Shown here: positions 63,857-64,000 of the stretch, piece after piece | How positions within the stretch are numbered: the first letter of the stretch is position 1 | How the letters are laid out: every line of letters starts with the position of its first letter | Assembly: GCF_002723915.1 (NCBI RefSeq) | Contig: NZ_BEWL01000006.1 | Span: 112,705 to 176,704, forward strand | DNA: 64,000 bases | Source: Gluconobacter albidus | GTDB lineage: Bacteria; Pseudomonadota; Alphaproteobacteria; Acetobacterales; Acetobacteraceae | Reading direction: 5' to 3' | Program-made: the position numbers and the translations under genes | Notes under the pieces: model-generated | What the model saw: the letters and a program-made list of their open reading frames with translations, nothing else | The model's database searches: none | What the model was told of the DNA's origin: nothing

Positions 63857-64000
63857 TTGAACCTGACGCCATTCAAAAGCCGATCCGCCTTCTCAGCGCG
63901 GTATCGGCGGATGGCGTAGGGGGCGAAGGACAGGGCGATCAAGACGCAAGCCACCGTATAATCGTAGGCTGGTTGGCTTGTAATTGGACCTGGCTCATTT
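63844..64000 (-). CDS. Partial membrane protein at right edge
   Basis: A minus-strand frame enters from the right edge and stops at 63844, overlapping the end of the ejection gene. The visible 52 codons hold one hydrophobic helix (YTVACVLIALSFAPYAI) followed by a basic tail (RRYRAEKADRLLNG). Small holin-like or lysogenic membrane proteins have this form. The start lies outside the window. Confidence 0.5.
   Translation of the reverse strand, partial: NEPGPITSQPAYDYTVACVLIALSFAPYAIRRYRAEKADRLLNGVRFNYRD

Noticed and set aside
63857..64000. attR at the right edge
   Set aside because: No copy of the tRNA-Ser 3' end or of its complement is seen; the edge holds part of a minus-strand membrane gene.

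Overview
The window reads as a chromosomal segment of an acetic acid bacterium (Acetobacteraceae, most likely Gluconobacter or a close relative). The evidence is a complete hopanoid set (hpnA, hpnB, hpnC, hpnD, hpnE, shc, hpnG), alphaproteobacterial housekeeping genes (guaB, pyk, pdxA-pdxJ, secB, pyrF-trpF) and moderately high GC. A prophage inserted at a tRNA-Ser gene fills the right half and runs past the right edge. No names were checked against a database; all are recognised from motifs and neighbourhood.

Host region (1-30.4 kb). The left edge holds the start of an RsmB-type rRNA methyltransferase, then guaB, tRNA-Gln(CUG), a Ppx/GppA phosphatase and rlmE with a clear terminator. The hopanoid genes lie on the minus strand in two blocks, hpnA-hpnB-hpnC (13.8-10.8 kb) and hpnD-hpnE-shc-hpnG (8.9-4.0 kb). 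Two plus-strand genes separate them: a secreted cupin and a Tat-signal PLP aminotransferase. A divergent HpnL-like membrane protein is coupled to an arogenate/prephenate dehydrogenase. Next come pyruvate kinase, an SH3-domain exported protein, a MoeB/ThiF-like plus DsrE-like pair, small DUF2939 and DUF3126 genes, a lipoprotein, a coupled M20 peptidase-pdxA-pdxJ operon, a large two-module glycosyltransferase, secB, lapA-like, pyrF and trpF.

Prophage (30.4 kb to beyond 64 kb). It is P22-like (podovirus-type) in its head and ejection genes. A tyrosine integrase abuts tRNA-Ser(GGA). A long, tightly overlapped leftward operon (37.5-31.8 kb) carries an AlpA-like regulator, many micro-genes, a RecA/Sak4-type ATPase, a PD-(D/E)XK exonuclease and a nucleotidyltransferase-like protein. 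The switch region (37.5-39.8 kb) has a lambda CI-like autocleavable repressor, a Cro-like protein, a RhuM-family gene and five copies of a 16-bp operator arranged as two sites (left) and three sites (right). The rightward early operon (39.6-46.5 kb) encodes DNA-binding proteins, a GapR-RMF-like fusion, an AAA+ ATPase, two nucleases and a DUF1376 replication protein whose linker contains 23-bp-spaced repeats followed by a purine tract, a probable phage origin. An AT-rich minus-strand membrane protein gene precedes the late operon (47.4-63.9 kb): terminase, portal, scaffold, coat, gp4-like, beta-helix tailspike, gp10-like, gp7-like and gp16-like ejection proteins. The coat gene is preceded by a strongly structured leader in which a 9-bp stem covers the likely GTG start.

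The most novel-looking items are the coat-gene leader RNA, the lambda-like origin inside the DUF1376 gene, the two-part operator array and the GapR-RMF-like fusion.
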